Positions 37,774 to 46,990 of a stretch of 64,000 nt of DNA are shown here, in pieces. Positions within the stretch are counted from its first letter, which is position 1, and each line of letters opens with the position of its first letter. The notes beneath the pieces are model-generated. The model saw nothing but the letters and a program-made list of their open reading frames with translations. It did not search any database and was not told where the DNA came from. Position numbers and translations under genes: made by a program. Source of the DNA: Mycolicibacterium sediminis (GTDB taxonomy: Bacteria > Actinomycetota > Actinomycetes > Mycobacteriales > Mycobacteriaceae); NCBI RefSeq assembly GCF_010731735.1, contig NZ_AP022588.1, positions 1,674,001 to 1,738,000 on the forward strand, in the 5' to 3' direction.

Positions 37774-38915
37774 TCCGCAATCGAGCCGTCACGGTGACGC
37801 CAGACGGGGTTTCGCCAACGATGTCCCTCTGCGGCCCGCTCGACCACGTAGTCCTCGTTGATCTGGATTCCCAGGCCGGGACCGGACGGAATGGACACGT
37901 AGCCGTCGTCGTAGTCGAACACCGACGGGTCGACCAGATAGTCCAGGAGGTCGTTGGTCGTGTTGTACTGGATGCCCAGGCTCTGCTCCTGGATCGTCGC
38001 GTTGTAGCAGCCCGCGTCGATCTGCAGGCACGCCGCCAGCGCGATCGGGCCGAGTGGACAGTGCAGTGCCAGGGCGACGTCGTGCGCCTCGGCCATGTTC
38101 GCGATCTTGCGTGCCTCGGTGATTCCGCCGCAGTGCGACGGATCCGGCTGCACGATGTCCACGGCACCGCTGCTCAGCACGCGCTTGAAATCCCATCGTG
38201 AAAACAGTCTTTCGCCGAGGGCAATGGGGATCGGGGACTGTCGCAGCACGTCGACCACGTCGTCGAGGTGCTCGGACAGCACCGGTTCCTCGACGAACAT
38301 CAGGTGGAACGGCTCGAGTTCACGCAGCAGCACCTTCGCCATGGGTTTGTGCACCCGGCCGTGGAAGTCGACACCGATGCCGAGATCTGGCCCGATCGCC
38401 TCACGCACCGCCGCGACGTTCGCGAGACAGCGATCTACCTTGTCCCAGGTGTCGATGTACTGGAGTTCCTCGGTGCCGTTCATCTTGACCGCCGTGAAGC
38501 CGCGGTCGACGACGGCGCGGGCCGCGTTCGCGGTGTCGGCGGGACGGTCGCCACCGACCCACGAATACACCTTGATTCTGTCCCGTACCCGGCCGCCGAG
38601 TAGCTCGTAGGCGGGCACGCCGAGGGCCTTGCCCTTCACGTCCCACAGCGCTTGGTCGATCCCGGCCATGGCGCTCATGTGGATTCCGCCGCCGCGATAG
38701 AAGCCGCCGCGGTACAGGACCTGCCAGATGTCCTCGATCTGCGTGGGATCCTGCCCCACGACGTAATCACTGAGTTCCTCGACGGCCGCTGCGACGGTGG
38801 CGGCGCGACCCTCCAGTACCGGCTCGCCCCAGCCGACGATGCCCTCGTCGGTCTCGATCTTCAGGAACAGCCACCGTGGCGGCACGGTGTAGGTGGTGAT
38901 GGACGTGATCTTCAT
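37767..38915 (-). CDS. dgoD: D-galactonate dehydratase
   Basis: A 382-residue enolase-superfamily dehydratase that turns D-galactonate into 2-keto-3-deoxy-galactonate. The length equals the E. coli enzyme and the catalytic set falls at the same numbers: D183 and H185 in VDFHGR, E209 in FVEEP, E235 in LGERLF, H285 in LHCPLGP. It is the third gene of dgoK-dgoA-dgoD-dgoT. The substrate assignment is strong because the kinase and aldolase of the same pathway are adjacent. Confidence 0.94.
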   Translation of the reverse strand: MKITSITTYTVPPRWLFLKIETDEGIVGWGEPVLEGRAATVAAAVEELSDYVVGQDPTQIEDIWQVLYRGGFYRGGGIHMSAMAGIDQALWDVKGKALGVPAYELLGGRVRDRIKVYSWVGGDRPADTANAARAVVDRGFTAVKMNGTEELQYIDTWDKVDRCLANVAAVREAIGPDLGIGVDFHGRVHKPMAKVLLRELEPFHLMFVEEPVLSEHLDDVVDVLRQSPIPIALGERLFSRWDFKRVLSSGAVDIVQPDPSHCGGITEARKIANMAEAHDVALALHCPLGPIALAACLQIDAGCYNATIQEQSLGIQYNTTNDLLDYLVDPSVFDYDDGYVSIPSGPGLGIQINEDYVVERAAEGHRWRNPVWRHRDGSIAEW

Positions 38916-38952
38916 CGAGGACCTCTTTCGTGCTGTGCGTTGCGGATTCGGA

Positions 38953-39576
38953 TTACGCGGTCTCGGACCAGATCCGGCTCAGGGTGCGAGCGCGGAGTCG
39001 GACGTCGTCGGCGGTGTCGCCGGGGCGGTACAGGCAGCTCCCGATGCCGGCACCACCGGCGCCCGCGGCAGCCCAGGCGCCGAGATTGGTCTGATCGACG
39101 CCTCCCACGGGCAGCATCTCGACGGTGTCGGGCAGCACTGCTCGAATGGCCTTCATGCCGCTGATGCCGAGAACCTCGGAGGGAAACAGCTTCAGGCTGC
39201 GCGCACCTGCCTTGATGGCGGCGAAGGCATCGGTCGGGGTGGCAATGCCGGGGTAGGAGCGCATGTCTCGTGCGACGGCGGCCTCGATGACGTCGGGGTC
39301 GGTGTTCGGTGAGACGACGATCCGGGCCCCCGCCGACTCCGTCCGTACGAGATCGGCGACGGACAAGACGGTGCCTGCGCCGATCAGGCAGGACGTGGGA
39401 TCCACTGCACCGGCGAGGAGTTCGATCGATGCCAGCGGCTCCGGCGAGTTCAGCGGGACCTCGATCGCGGTGAATCCCTCCTCGACGAGCGCAGCGGCGA
39501 CGGGGAGTATCTCCGCCGGCGTGATGCCGCGCAGGATCGCCACCAGTCCGGTGGGCGTCGTGGTGTCGATGGCCAT
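38953..39576 (-). CDS. dgoA: 2-dehydro-3-deoxy-6-phosphogalactonate aldolase
   Basis: A 207-residue class I aldolase of the KDPG/KDPGal family, producing pyruvate and glyceraldehyde 3-phosphate. The Schiff-base Lys is K129 in SLKLFPSE, the catalytic Glu is E39 in AIEVPLNSP, and R16 in AILRG binds phosphate or carboxylate. ATG 39576 follows GGAGG, with a GTG one codon upstream as alternative. The gene starts 3 bases after the dgoK stop. Confidence 0.93.
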   Translation of the reverse strand: MAIDTTTPTGLVAILRGITPAEILPVAAALVEEGFTAIEVPLNSPEPLASIELLAGAVDPTSCLIGAGTVLSVADLVRTESAGARIVVSPNTDPDVIEAAVARDMRSYPGIATPTDAFAAIKAGARSLKLFPSEVLGISGMKAIRAVLPDTVEMLPVGGVDQTNLGAWAAAGAGGAGIGSCLYRPGDTADDVRLRARTLSRIWSETA

Positions 39577-39579
39577 CAC

Positions 39580-40566
39580 TCAGGAACCTCCGTGTTCGTC
39601 GTCGTTCGTCGAGGTGACGAGTCCTGCGCGGTGAGCGATCGACCACAGCCCGCGCGCGCTCGCGTCTCCGGTCACCACGCGTGGTGCCACTCCCGCGCGC
39701 GCCAGGGCGGATTCGTACCGCCGGCACAGATCAGGTTCGCCACACAGCACGAAGTGGTCCGCCGCGTCGTGCGGCGGCAGCTGGTGTCGGATCTCGTCGC
39801 CGATGAGGACACCCGACAGGTAGTCCGGCAGCGCGGCGGCGTCGAGTAGTCCGTCCAACACCAGTGCCCGACCACCGAACAGTTCGGTGGGGAGGCCACG
39901 ATCGGCTGCGGCGAGTCCTCGGGCGAACGCGTCGTCGTCCCGGGTGCCCAACTCTGAGGTCCTGGCGAGCAGGCCGTGGTGGATCAGCAGGCCGAACAGC
40001 TCGCCGGTCATGGCGGTGGCGAACGACAGCACCTGGCGGTCTTCGACGCGAACCCACTTGGTGTGGGTTCCGGGGAGGATGAACACGAGGGTCGAGGGCT
40101 CGAGCCCCATCAGGTCGAGTGCTCCGATCAGTTGGCACTCCTCGCCCCGCAGGACGTCGCCGGGGCTGTCGTCGCGCGACGGGATGCGGAGCCCGGGAAC
40201 GAGGTGCAGCACGCCGCCGGGGTGTGGGACCTCGATCAGATCGCTCGCGCCGATGGCGAGGTCGGTCGGCACGTTCCGATAGCCAGCATCACGCCATCCG
40301 CCGGCGCTGCCGACCATCCCGCAGGCGAGCGAGGGGAGGCCCGGCCAGTCGCGATGCCAGTCGCCGCACACCTCGCCGAAGACCCGCTCGTACTCGGCTG
40401 CGCGCTCGTCCGTGGACAGGCGGGACATGCTGAGGAGTCCCCGAGTTCGACGGCGGCCGGCGATGACCTCACCGCCCGCGCCGAGCAGCCAGGCCCGCAA
40501 CGACGTGGTGCCCCAGTCGAGGGCCACGAGGTGCGGCCTCGCACGGCCGGGGGTGTTCGGGGTCAC
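39580..40566 (-). CDS. dgoK: 2-dehydro-3-deoxygalactonokinase
   Basis: A 328-residue sugar-acid kinase that phosphorylates 2-keto-3-deoxy-galactonate. The N-terminal phosphate loop is ALDWGTTSLRAWLL, and LPGTHTKWV and MTGELFGLL are family segments. GTG 40566 is chosen because the kinase fold begins there; the frame stays open far upstream, but that part overlaps dgoR on the other strand and is not coding. It is the first gene of the dgo operon, divergent from the IclR gene at 40633. Confidence 0.9.
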   Translation of the reverse strand: MTPNTPGRARPHLVALDWGTTSLRAWLLGAGGEVIAGRRRTRGLLSMSRLSTDERAAEYERVFGEVCGDWHRDWPGLPSLACGMVGSAGGWRDAGYRNVPTDLAIGASDLIEVPHPGGVLHLVPGLRIPSRDDSPGDVLRGEECQLIGALDLMGLEPSTLVFILPGTHTKWVRVEDRQVLSFATAMTGELFGLLIHHGLLARTSELGTRDDDAFARGLAAADRGLPTELFGGRALVLDGLLDAAALPDYLSGVLIGDEIRHQLPPHDAADHFVLCGEPDLCRRYESALARAGVAPRVVTGDASARGLWSIAHRAGLVTSTNDDEHGGS

Positions 40567-40573
40567 AATCTCA

Positions 40574-40587
40574 CTGTCTGCAGGCAG
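40574..40587. promoter_or_regulatory. Palindrome in the dgoK/dgoR divergent promoter
   Basis: CTGTCTGCAGGCAG is symmetric at 12 of 14 positions and lies 8 bases from the dgoK start. Candidate operator for the divergent IclR regulator. Confidence 0.4.
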
Positions 40588-40609
40588 TCCCGTATTTGCA
40601 AACGGCGTC

Positions 40610-40621
40610 CCCATATGTGGG
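40610..40621. promoter_or_regulatory. Second palindrome in the dgoK/dgoR divergent promoter
   Basis: CCCATATGTGGG is symmetric at 10 of 12 positions and lies 12 bases before the dgoR GTG. Candidate operator or part of the dgoR promoter. Confidence 0.35.
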
Positions 40622-40632
40622 ATGCTGCGCGG

Positions 40633-41409
40633 GTGACGAACCCATCTGCCGCGGTACCCGTGGGCACCCAGACGCTTGCCCGGGGCCTCTCGGTGATCCA
40701 GGCCGTCGCCGACGGCGCCCAGGATCTCCGTGCCGTCGCCGATCGGACCGGGGTCGGCCGCAGCACCGCTCACCGGTTGCTTCAACTGCTGCTGCAGCAG
40801 GGCTATCTGCGGCTCGACACCAAGGGATATTCCTTGGGCCCGGCTCTGATCGACCTGGGATTCAAGGCGCTGCACGGCAATCCGCTGCCGGTGGTCGCCA
40901 GGCCCGTCCTCGAGGAACTCTCCGCGCAGGTGAGTGACACCGTGCACCTGGCGGTGGAGGACGGCGGGTCGGTCCTGTACCTGGACAAGCTGCCCGGCTC
41001 CCGCGGCGCCGAGATGCGGTCGCGGATCGGCTACCGGATGCCGCTGAGCAGGGCGGGTGTCGGGAAGGCGCTCCTGCTCGACGCCCCCGACCGGTGGCGT
41101 TCCACGTTCGACGCCGACGCCGAGCACCCGCAATTGTCGCCGGCGGCCAAGGATGCCGACGTCGACGAGTTCTGCACGCGGATGGGGGGCTTCGCCCGGG
41201 CCGGCGCCGCGATGGACATGGAGGACAACGAGCCCGGGATCCGCTGTGTCGCGGCCCCGGTGCGTGACGTCTCCGGCGCCATCGTCGGCGCGATCAGCGT
41301 GTCCGCCACGCGGCCGTACATGCCCGTCGCCCGGATGCGCGGCCTGGTGCCGGTGGTGATCCGAGCCGCCGGCCGAATCTCGGCGGCTCTCGGCTACCGC
41401 GAGGCCTGA
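40633..41409 (+). CDS. IclR-family regulator of the galactonate operon
   Basis: A 258-residue IclR protein: winged helix with LRAVADRTGVGRSTAHRLLQ (about residues 34-53), then the effector domain with GYRMPLSRAGVGKALLL. GTG 40633 is preferred; an in-frame ATG at 40615 is an alternative. It is divergent from dgoK with two palindromes between, so it is the likely dgo repressor. In E. coli the equivalent DgoR is a GntR protein, so the regulator type differs here. Confidence 0.88.
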   Translation: MTNPSAAVPVGTQTLARGLSVIQAVADGAQDLRAVADRTGVGRSTAHRLLQLLLQQGYLRLDTKGYSLGPALIDLGFKALHGNPLPVVARPVLEELSAQVSDTVHLAVEDGGSVLYLDKLPGSRGAEMRSRIGYRMPLSRAGVGKALLLDAPDRWRSTFDADAEHPQLSPAAKDADVDEFCTRMGGFARAGAAMDMEDNEPGIRCVAAPVRDVSGAIVGAISVSATRPYMPVARMRGLVPVVIRAAGRISAALGYREA

Positions 41410-41489
41410 GTCGACGTCGGCAGGAACGCCGCAACCACCGCCCGCCGGCATTTCGGTCAGCGGCCCGCGCATCAGTATCGTGTCCGTGC

Positions 41490-43046
41490 GTGGTGGGGAA
41501 ACGATCTGACGGACGGGCGCACCCGCGCCGGGGCATGCAGATCGCGCTGCCCGGCCGGCGCGATCCCGCGCCGATCGCCGGCCAGCGTCGCCGCGTCGGC
41601 CGCGACGTCGGTGACGAACACGTGCGCAAGGTGCTCGACCTGACGATCCGGCTCGCGGAGGTCATGTTGTCGTCGGGTTCGGGCACCGCGGACGTGATCG
41701 CGACCGCCGAGGACGTCGCCCAGGCCTACCGGTTGAGCGACTGCGTCGTCGACGTCTTCGCCACGACGGCCATCGTCAGCGCACTGCCCACCGCCGACAG
41801 CCCGCCGGTCACGATCGTGCGGGCGGTCCACGTCCGCACCACCGATTACACCCGGCTGGCCGACCTCGACCTCCTGGTGCAGCGCATCACGTCCGGCGGC
41901 GTCACGGTCGACGAGGCCCACGACGCGATGGACGAGCTGACCGAACGGCCGCACATCTACCCGCGCTGGGTGGCCACCGTGGGGTGGGCGGGTTTCGCGC
42001 TCGGCATCGCCATGCTGCTGGGCGGTACGTGGCTCACGTGCGTCCTGGCGGCCCTCACCTCGATGGTCATCGACCAGGCCGGCCGGCTGCTGAACCGGAT
42101 CGGCACGCCCTTCTTCTTCCAACACGTCACCGGCGCGGCGATAGCGACGCTGGTGGCTGTCGCCGCGTACTACGTCGCGGGGCTCAACCCGACCGCCCTG
42201 GTGGCCACCGGGATCGTGATGCTGTTGTCGGGCCTGACGTTCGTGGGCGCCATGCAGGACGCGGTGACCGGCAACATGCTCACCGCGGTCGCCCGACTGG
42301 GCGAGGCGCTGTTCCTCACCTCGGGCATCGTCGTCGGCATCGTCGCCGGGCTGCAGGTCGCCACTCTCGCGGGCATCTCGATCGAACTGCACGTCGACGC
42401 CACCGAGAGCTTCGTCATCCCGAATCAGCCGCTCACCATCGGCATCGCCGTGTTCGGTGCCGGACTGGCCGGCGCGTGTCTGACCGTCGCGAGCTATGCG
42501 CCGTGGCGGTCGGTCGTGATAGCGGGGATCGCGGCGGCCAGCGCGGAGTGGCTGCTGATCGGGCTCGGCACCGCGGGTCTGGGGCAGACCGTCGCCACCG
42601 GGACCGCCGCGGTGGCCGTCGGTTTCGTCGCCACCCTGATCTCGATCCGCAGGCAGGCACCGGCGCTCATCACCGCGACCGCCGCGATCATGCCGATGCT
42701 GCCGGGCCTGGCGGTGTTTCGCGCCGTCTACTACCTCGCCGTCGACGGCAGCTACAACGACGGGTTGGCGCAGATGCTCTCCGCGACGGCGGTGGCGCTG
42801 GCCCTGGGCAGCGGCGTGGTGCTGGGCGAGTTCATCGGTTCGCCCCTGCGGTACCGCGCGGGCCGGCTGGGTGACTTCTTCCGCATCGAGGGACCGCCCG
42901 GACTGCGTCGGGCCGTCGGTCGGGTGGTGCGACTCCAGCCCGCCGATCCCGCCCAGTCCAGCGATGGTCGGCGACCGTTCAGCGTCGCTCTGGAACCCGC
43001 CCAGGATCGTGCGCCCGACCCCGACGAGGACGCCGGAACGACCTAG
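41490..43046 (+). CDS. thrE: Threonine/serine exporter family protein
   Basis: A 518-residue membrane protein. A cytoplasmic N-terminal half (about 40-165) carries the ThrE hydrolase-like domain (LAEVMLSSGSGTADVIATAE, then DCVVDVFATTAIVSALPT). Ten predicted helices follow in two halves, as in C. glutamicum ThrE, which exports threonine and serine. The start is GTG 41490; another GTG follows directly. The C-terminal tail after residue 470 is charged and probably cytoplasmic. It ends before a palindromic element shared with the convergent peptidase gene. Confidence 0.9.
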   Translation: MVGKRSDGRAHPRRGMQIALPGRRDPAPIAGQRRRVGRDVGDEHVRKVLDLTIRLAEVMLSSGSGTADVIATAEDVAQAYRLSDCVVDVFATTAIVSALPTADSPPVTIVRAVHVRTTDYTRLADLDLLVQRITSGGVTVDEAHDAMDELTERPHIYPRWVATVGWAGFALGIAMLLGGTWLTCVLAALTSMVIDQAGRLLNRIGTPFFFQHVTGAAIATLVAVAAYYVAGLNPTALVATGIVMLLSGLTFVGAMQDAVTGNMLTAVARLGEALFLTSGIVVGIVAGLQVATLAGISIELHVDATESFVIPNQPLTIGIAVFGAGLAGACLTVASYAPWRSVVIAGIAAASAEWLLIGLGTAGLGQTVATGTAAVAVGFVATLISIRRQAPALITATAAIMPMLPGLAVFRAVYYLAVDGSYNDGLAQMLSATAVALALGSGVVLGEFIGSPLRYRAGRLGDFFRIEGPPGLRRAVGRVVRLQPADPAQSSDGRRPFSVALEPAQDRAPDPDEDAGTT

Positions 43047-43070
43047 CCGTACCGGGCGCGTGCGACTGAC

Positions 43071-43134
43071 CGCCGAGCGTGGGCCTCGTGTACGACTTTC
43101 GTCCATCCCGCGTACGTAACGCCCACACTCGGCG
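43071..43134. repeat. Dispersed palindromic element, copy 2
   Basis: A 64-base inverted repeat between the convergent thrE and peptidase genes. Outer arms CGCCGAGCGTGGGC and GCCCACACTCGGCG pair at 13 of 14 positions, and inner GTGTACG and CGTACGT extend the symmetry. It is related to the element at 18892-18952. It would form a strong hairpin in both transcripts and may serve as a bidirectional terminator. Confidence 0.75.
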
Positions 43135-43139
43135 TCGAC

Positions 43140-44993
43140 TCAGCCGAGGTGCTCGGCCAGGAACCGCTCCACGGCGCGGTAGAGGTCCTTCTGGTTGTCC
43201 GGGTTGAGGAACCCGTGGCCCTCGTCGGCCTTGACCATGTACTCCACCTCGACGCCGCGAGCCCGCAGCGCCTCGACGAGGTTGTCCGACTCGGCCTGCA
43301 CCACGCGGGAGTCGTTGGCGCCCTGCACCACCAGCAGCGGCGTCGTGATCTTCTCCACGTAGGTGATCGGTGAGCGGGCCAGCATGTCGGCCTCCTGCTC
43401 CGGGTCCGACGGGTTGCCGACGAACTGGTGCCAGTTGTTGGCGAGGAACGGCCGGGCGATGTTGGGCAGCGTCCGCATGAAGTTCGCGAGGCTGGAGATG
43501 CCGACGTAGTCGATGGCCGCTGCGAAGACGTCGGGGGTGAACGTCACGCCGACGAGTGCGGCGTACCCGCCGTAGGAACCGCCGAAGATGGCGACGCGGT
43601 CGCGGTCGGCGTATCCCTGGTCGACCGCCCAGCCGACGGCGTCGATCAGGTCGTCGTGCATCTTGCCCGCGAACTCGCCGACGGCCGCCTTGACGAATGC
43701 CTTGCCATAACCGGTCGAGCCGCGGAAGTTGACCTGCAACACGGCATATCCGCGGTTGGCGAGCAGTTGCACGTCGGGCTGGAAGCCCCACGCGTCCCTG
43801 GCCCACGGGCCACCGTGCACCAGCAGCACCATGGGGAGCTTCACGGGTTCGACGCCGACGGGCAGCGTCAGATACGAGTGCAGGTCGAGACCGTCCCGGG
43901 AGGGGATGGTCACCGGGGTCATCGGTGCCAACGCCGCCGGATCGAGATGCGGAAACGGCCGGAAGAGCTGGCGGCTCTCGCCCGTCGAGTGGTCGTAGAA
44001 GAACGTGACGCCGGGATCGCGATCGTGGATGAAGCTCACCACCCACCGTTGCTCGCTCTCGTCGGAGGATACTGCGCCCAGGTCGCCGTCCGACAGCGCC
44101 TCGAGCTTCGCGAGCACCTCGGCGAAGTGCGGGTCGAGGGCGTGAATCACCTGACGTTCGCGGGCGTAGCGGGCGCCGATCAGCTCTCCGGTCCGCCGGC
44201 TCAGGATCAGCGGTGACGGCAGGCCGAGCTGCCCGCCCAGGTCGAAGGTCGGATGGCTGTCGACCTCCGTCTCCTCGCCGGTCTCGACGTCGACCCGCAC
44301 GAGCCGCACCCGGTCGCTGCCCTCGTTGGAGCCCAGCCAGATGCCGGTGCCGTCGGGCGTCATCTCGATGGGGTTGATGCCGACGGGGTAGTCGGTGCCT
44401 CCGTAGACGGCGATGCTGCGCATCGTGCCCGAATCCTCCTGCCACAGGAACAGTTCGACGTCACCGTCGGCGGTCAGCGACGACGTGTACAGCTGCCCGT
44501 TGCGGCCGGTGCGCCAGCCGACCACGTCGCCGGGGTTCTCGGCGAGCAGCGTCAGCTCACCGGTCGCCACGTCGAGTTCGTAGACGTCGAGCAACTCCGG
44601 GACGCGCCGGTTCATCTGCACGATGGCCTTGCCCGGGCGCGCGGCGGACGTCTCGAACATCGCCCGCACGTCGGGGAACGGCGTGAGATCGACTGCCTCG
44701 GAGTCTGGGTCGTCGAGGTCGACGCGGAAGACGTGCCAGTTCTCGTTCCCGCCCTCGTCCTGCATGTACAGCAGCCAGCGCGGGTCGTCGGTCCACTCGA
44801 AGGCGTAGATGCTGCGGTTCGCGTCGGCGGTGACGCGCCGGGCGTCGGACTCGTCGTCGAGGCTCGCGACCCACACGTTGAGCCGGTCCTCGTAGGGGGC
44901 CAGGTAGGCGATCCGGGTGCCGTCCGGCGAGATGGTCGCGGCGGCACGAACGGGCGGGGCGAAGAAGTCCTCGACGGAGATCTGGGGGGTCAT
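43140..44993 (-). CDS. S9 family (prolyl oligopeptidase-type) peptidase
   Basis: A 617-residue serine peptidase: an N-terminal beta-propeller (WD-like repeats with strings such as [20 protein letters not shown]) and a C-terminal alpha/beta hydrolase. The nucleophile is in [11 protein letters not shown] (Ser near 474), the acid in GANDSRV (about 562) and the His in DEGHGF (about 593). The likely role is cleavage of oligopeptides in the cytoplasm, since no signal peptide is seen. ATG 44993 follows AAAGGGAA; an upstream in-frame Met at 45023 is possible. It lies downstream of a TetR gene, with a hairpin between them. Confidence 0.92.
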   Translation of the reverse strand: MTPQISVEDFFAPPVRAAATISPDGTRIAYLAPYEDRLNVWVASLDDESDARRVTADANRSIYAFEWTDDPRWLLYMQDEGGNENWHVFRVDLDDPDSEAVDLTPFPDVRAMFETSAARPGKAIVQMNRRVPELLDVYELDVATGELTLLAENPGDVVGWRTGRNGQLYTSSLTADGDVELFLWQEDSGTMRSIAVYGGTDYPVGINPIEMTPDGTGIWLGSNEGSDRVRLVRVDVETGEETEVDSHPTFDLGGQLGLPSPLILSRRTGELIGARYARERQVIHALDPHFAEVLAKLEALSDGDLGAVSSDESEQRWVVSFIHDRDPGVTFFYDHSTGESRQLFRPFPHLDPAALAPMTPVTIPSRDGLDLHSYLTLPVGVEPVKLPMVLLVHGGPWARDAWGFQPDVQLLANRGYAVLQVNFRGSTGYGKAFVKAAVGEFAGKMHDDLIDAVGWAVDQGYADRDRVAIFGGSYGGYAALVGVTFTPDVFAAAIDYVGISSLANFMRTLPNIARPFLANNWHQFVGNPSDPEQEADMLARSPITYVEKITTPLLVVQGANDSRVVQAESDNLVEALRARGVEVEYMVKADEGHGFLNPDNQKDLYRAVERFLAEHLG

Positions 44994-45031
44994 GGGGGTT
45001 CCCTTTCTGGTGGTTTCGGGCATGCGGGTAC

Positions 45032-45052
45032 CTCACACCTGCGAGGGGTGAG
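45032..45052 (-). terminator. Hairpin between the TetR gene and the S9 peptidase gene
   Basis: CTCAC-A-CCT/AGG-G-GTGAG forms a 9-bp stem with one mismatch around a 3-base loop, 19 bases after the TetR stop. It could end the tetR transcript, or act as an operator for the peptidase gene. Confidence 0.4.
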
Positions 45053-45070
45053 ACCTGTTGTGGGGCAACG

Positions 45071-45712
45071 TCACGACGTGACGGGACCCCCGAGTCGTCC
45101 GTTGGTGGCGTCGCGAATGGCGCAGTCGATCAGCGACAGCACCTCGCTCTGGGTGAATCTGCGGCCGTCGACGATGACGGCCCTGCTGACGTCCTCGTCG
45201 ATCACGCGGAACGCGCCCGTGACCGCTGCGGCGCAGACGCGCACGGTGAGGTCGTCCTCGGGAAGGTCGAGCCTTCGTGCGATGACGGGGATGAAGCCCT
45301 GCTCGAGTTCGTCGTGCACCATCAGGTAGGCGGTGCGCAGCGCAGCGTCCGACCGGGTCATGGTGGCGATCCGCAGGCCGGCCATCTCGTCGGCGACCTC
45401 CTCCGGCGACAGCGGGTGGGCTGCCATGTCCACCGCGAGGTGCTCGGCCAGCGACAACTCGGGTGGCCACCGGTCGAGCACACCGAGGAAGCGCTGCGTC
45501 GACCTCGACAGCAGGGGTTCGACGCAACTCTCCTTCGATCGGAAGTAGCGCCAGATCGTACGGGTGGAAAGCCCTGCCGCAGAGGCAATGTCATCACCAC
45601 TCGTCCTCGTGACGCCATTCTCCCAGAACAGCCTGCACGCGTGCCGGGAGACGGCCAGTCGAGCCTCGGCCTGCCGGGTGTCGATGATGAGTGCCCCTTC
45701 GTCAGCTGTCAC
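45071..45712 (-). CDS. TetR-family regulator with twin operators
   Basis: A 213-residue TetR protein. The HTH is SGDDIASAAGLSTRTIWRYF at about residues 38-57, and the C-terminal part resembles the TetR_C domain of mycobacterial regulators. GTG 45712 lies inside the first of two identical palindromes (45707-45721 and 45730-45746), so autoregulation is very likely. Neighbours are the S9 peptidase downstream and, divergently, the GH5-like gene 137 bases away. The inducer is unknown. Confidence 0.88.
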   Translation of the reverse strand: MTADEGALIIDTRQAEARLAVSRHACRLFWENGVTRTSGDDIASAAGLSTRTIWRYFRSKESCVEPLLSRSTQRFLGVLDRWPPELSLAEHLAVDMAAHPLSPEEVADEMAGLRIATMTRSDAALRTAYLMVHDELEQGFIPVIARRLDLPEDDLTVRVCAAAVTGAFRVIDEDVSRAVIVDGRRFTQSEVLSLIDCAIRDATNGRLGGPVTS

Positions 45713-45721
45713 TTAGTGACA
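45707..45721. promoter_or_regulatory. TetR operator 1, overlapping the start codon
   Basis: TGTCACTTAGTGACA is a perfect palindrome around a central T. It covers the GTG start of the TetR gene. Confidence 0.75.
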
Positions 45722-45729
45722 ACCACACT

Positions 45730-45746
45730 GTGTCACTAAGTGACAC
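45730..45746. promoter_or_regulatory. TetR operator 2
   Basis: GTGTCACTAAGTGACAC is a 17-bp palindrome that is the reverse complement of operator 1 in its core. The two centres are 24 bp apart. Confidence 0.78.
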
Positions 45747-45848
45747 GATCCGTCAACCGGCGTCCGTCTGATAACGGTTTGGTGCCCGTGTGGTTGCGGC
45801 GCGCGTCGCGGCTCGGAGCCCTCGTCCGAGCCACCGTAGGTTCACCAG

Positions 45849-46988
45849 GTGCACCGCCGGACAGCCCTCAAACTCCCGCTGCTCGTGGCAGCGGGTGCGG
45901 CGCTGACCCGTGTGCCCACGGCCACGGCGGCGGCAGCCACCAGGTGGCCGGCCGACCGTGCGAACACCTGGTACCAGGCGCAGGGCTGGCTGGTCGGTGC
46001 CAACTACGTCCCGGTGACGGCGAGCAACCAGATCGAGATGTGGCAGGCGGGCACGTACGACCCGCGGCGCATCGACGGCGAGCTCCAGGTGGCGAGGCAG
46101 GTCGGGATGAACACCGTGCGGGTGTTCCTGCACGATCAGCTGTGGGCGCAGGACCGTGCCGGATTCCTGCGGCGCATACAGCAATTCACGACCATCGCGG
46201 CCAACCGCGGCATCAAGCCGCTGTTCGTCTTCTTCGACTCCTGCTGGGATCCACACCCGAAGCTCGGCCCGCAGCGGGCGCCCACGCCCGGCGTCCACAA
46301 CTCAGGCTGGGTGCAGAGCCCCGGCGCCGACCTGATCGACGACCCCGCCTACCTGCCGGTGCTGCGCGACTACGTCACCGGCGTGATCGGCGCCTTCCGC
46401 GGGGACGCTCGCATCCTGGGCTGGGACCTGTGGAACGAGCCGGACAACCCGGCCAAGCAGTACAAGAGCGTCGAGCGTGCCGACAAGGTGCAGGTGGTGG
46501 GAAAGCTCCTGCCGCAGGTGTTCGAGTGGGCCCGCTCGGTCGATCCGGTACAGCCGCTCACCAGCGGGGTGTGGCAGGGCACGTGGAAGGACCCTGGGAA
46601 GCGCAGTGCCATTGCGTCGTTCCAGCTCGACAACTCCGACGTCATCACCTTCCACAGCTACGGCACACCGGCCGAATTCGACGCCAGGATCGACGAACTC
46701 GCGCCGCTGGGCCGCCCGATGATTTGCACCGAGTACCTGGCGCGTGCGGAGGGCAGCACCGTCGAGGGCATCCTTCCCATCGCGAAGAAGCGCGGCGTCG
46801 GCGTCTACAACTGGGGGCTCATCGCGGGCCGCACGCAGACCTACCTGCCGTGGGACTCGTGGGACCGCCCGTACGACGGGCCGCCGAAGACGTGGTTCCA
46901 CGACCTGATCCAGCCGGACGGGCGGGCTTACCGGCCCAGCGAGATCCAGACCATTCAGAAGATGACGGCGACGGTGCCGCCGGCCTGA
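45849..46988 (+). CDS. Exported GH5-like glycoside hydrolase
   Basis: A 379-residue protein with a twin-arginine-like N-terminus (MHRRTALKLP plus a hydrophobic stretch to about residue 28). The mature part is a (beta/alpha)8 cellulase-type domain: the acid/base Glu is E197 in DLWNEPDN and the nucleophile Glu is E295 in MICTEYLARA. FVFFDSCWDPHPKLG and the HS of DVITFHSYG are further family features. Endo-beta-glycosidase activity is expected, substrate unknown. It is divergent from the TetR gene, and its stop is only 2 bases from the convergent MFS gene. Confidence 0.85.
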   Translation: MHRRTALKLPLLVAAGAALTRVPTATAAAATRWPADRANTWYQAQGWLVGANYVPVTASNQIEMWQAGTYDPRRIDGELQVARQVGMNTVRVFLHDQLWAQDRAGFLRRIQQFTTIAANRGIKPLFVFFDSCWDPHPKLGPQRAPTPGVHNSGWVQSPGADLIDDPAYLPVLRDYVTGVIGAFRGDARILGWDLWNEPDNPAKQYKSVERADKVQVVGKLLPQVFEWARSVDPVQPLTSGVWQGTWKDPGKRSAIASFQLDNSDVITFHSYGTPAEFDARIDELAPLGRPMICTEYLARAEGSTVEGILPIAKKRGVGVYNWGLIAGRTQTYLPWDSWDRPYDGPPKTWFHDLIQPDGRAYRPSEIQTIQKMTATVPPA

Positions 46989-46990
46989 GA

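Noticed and set aside
40567..41472. Upstream extension of the dgoK frame
   Set aside because: It overlaps the whole IclR gene on the other strand and shows no kinase-like sequence. dgoK starts at GTG 40566.
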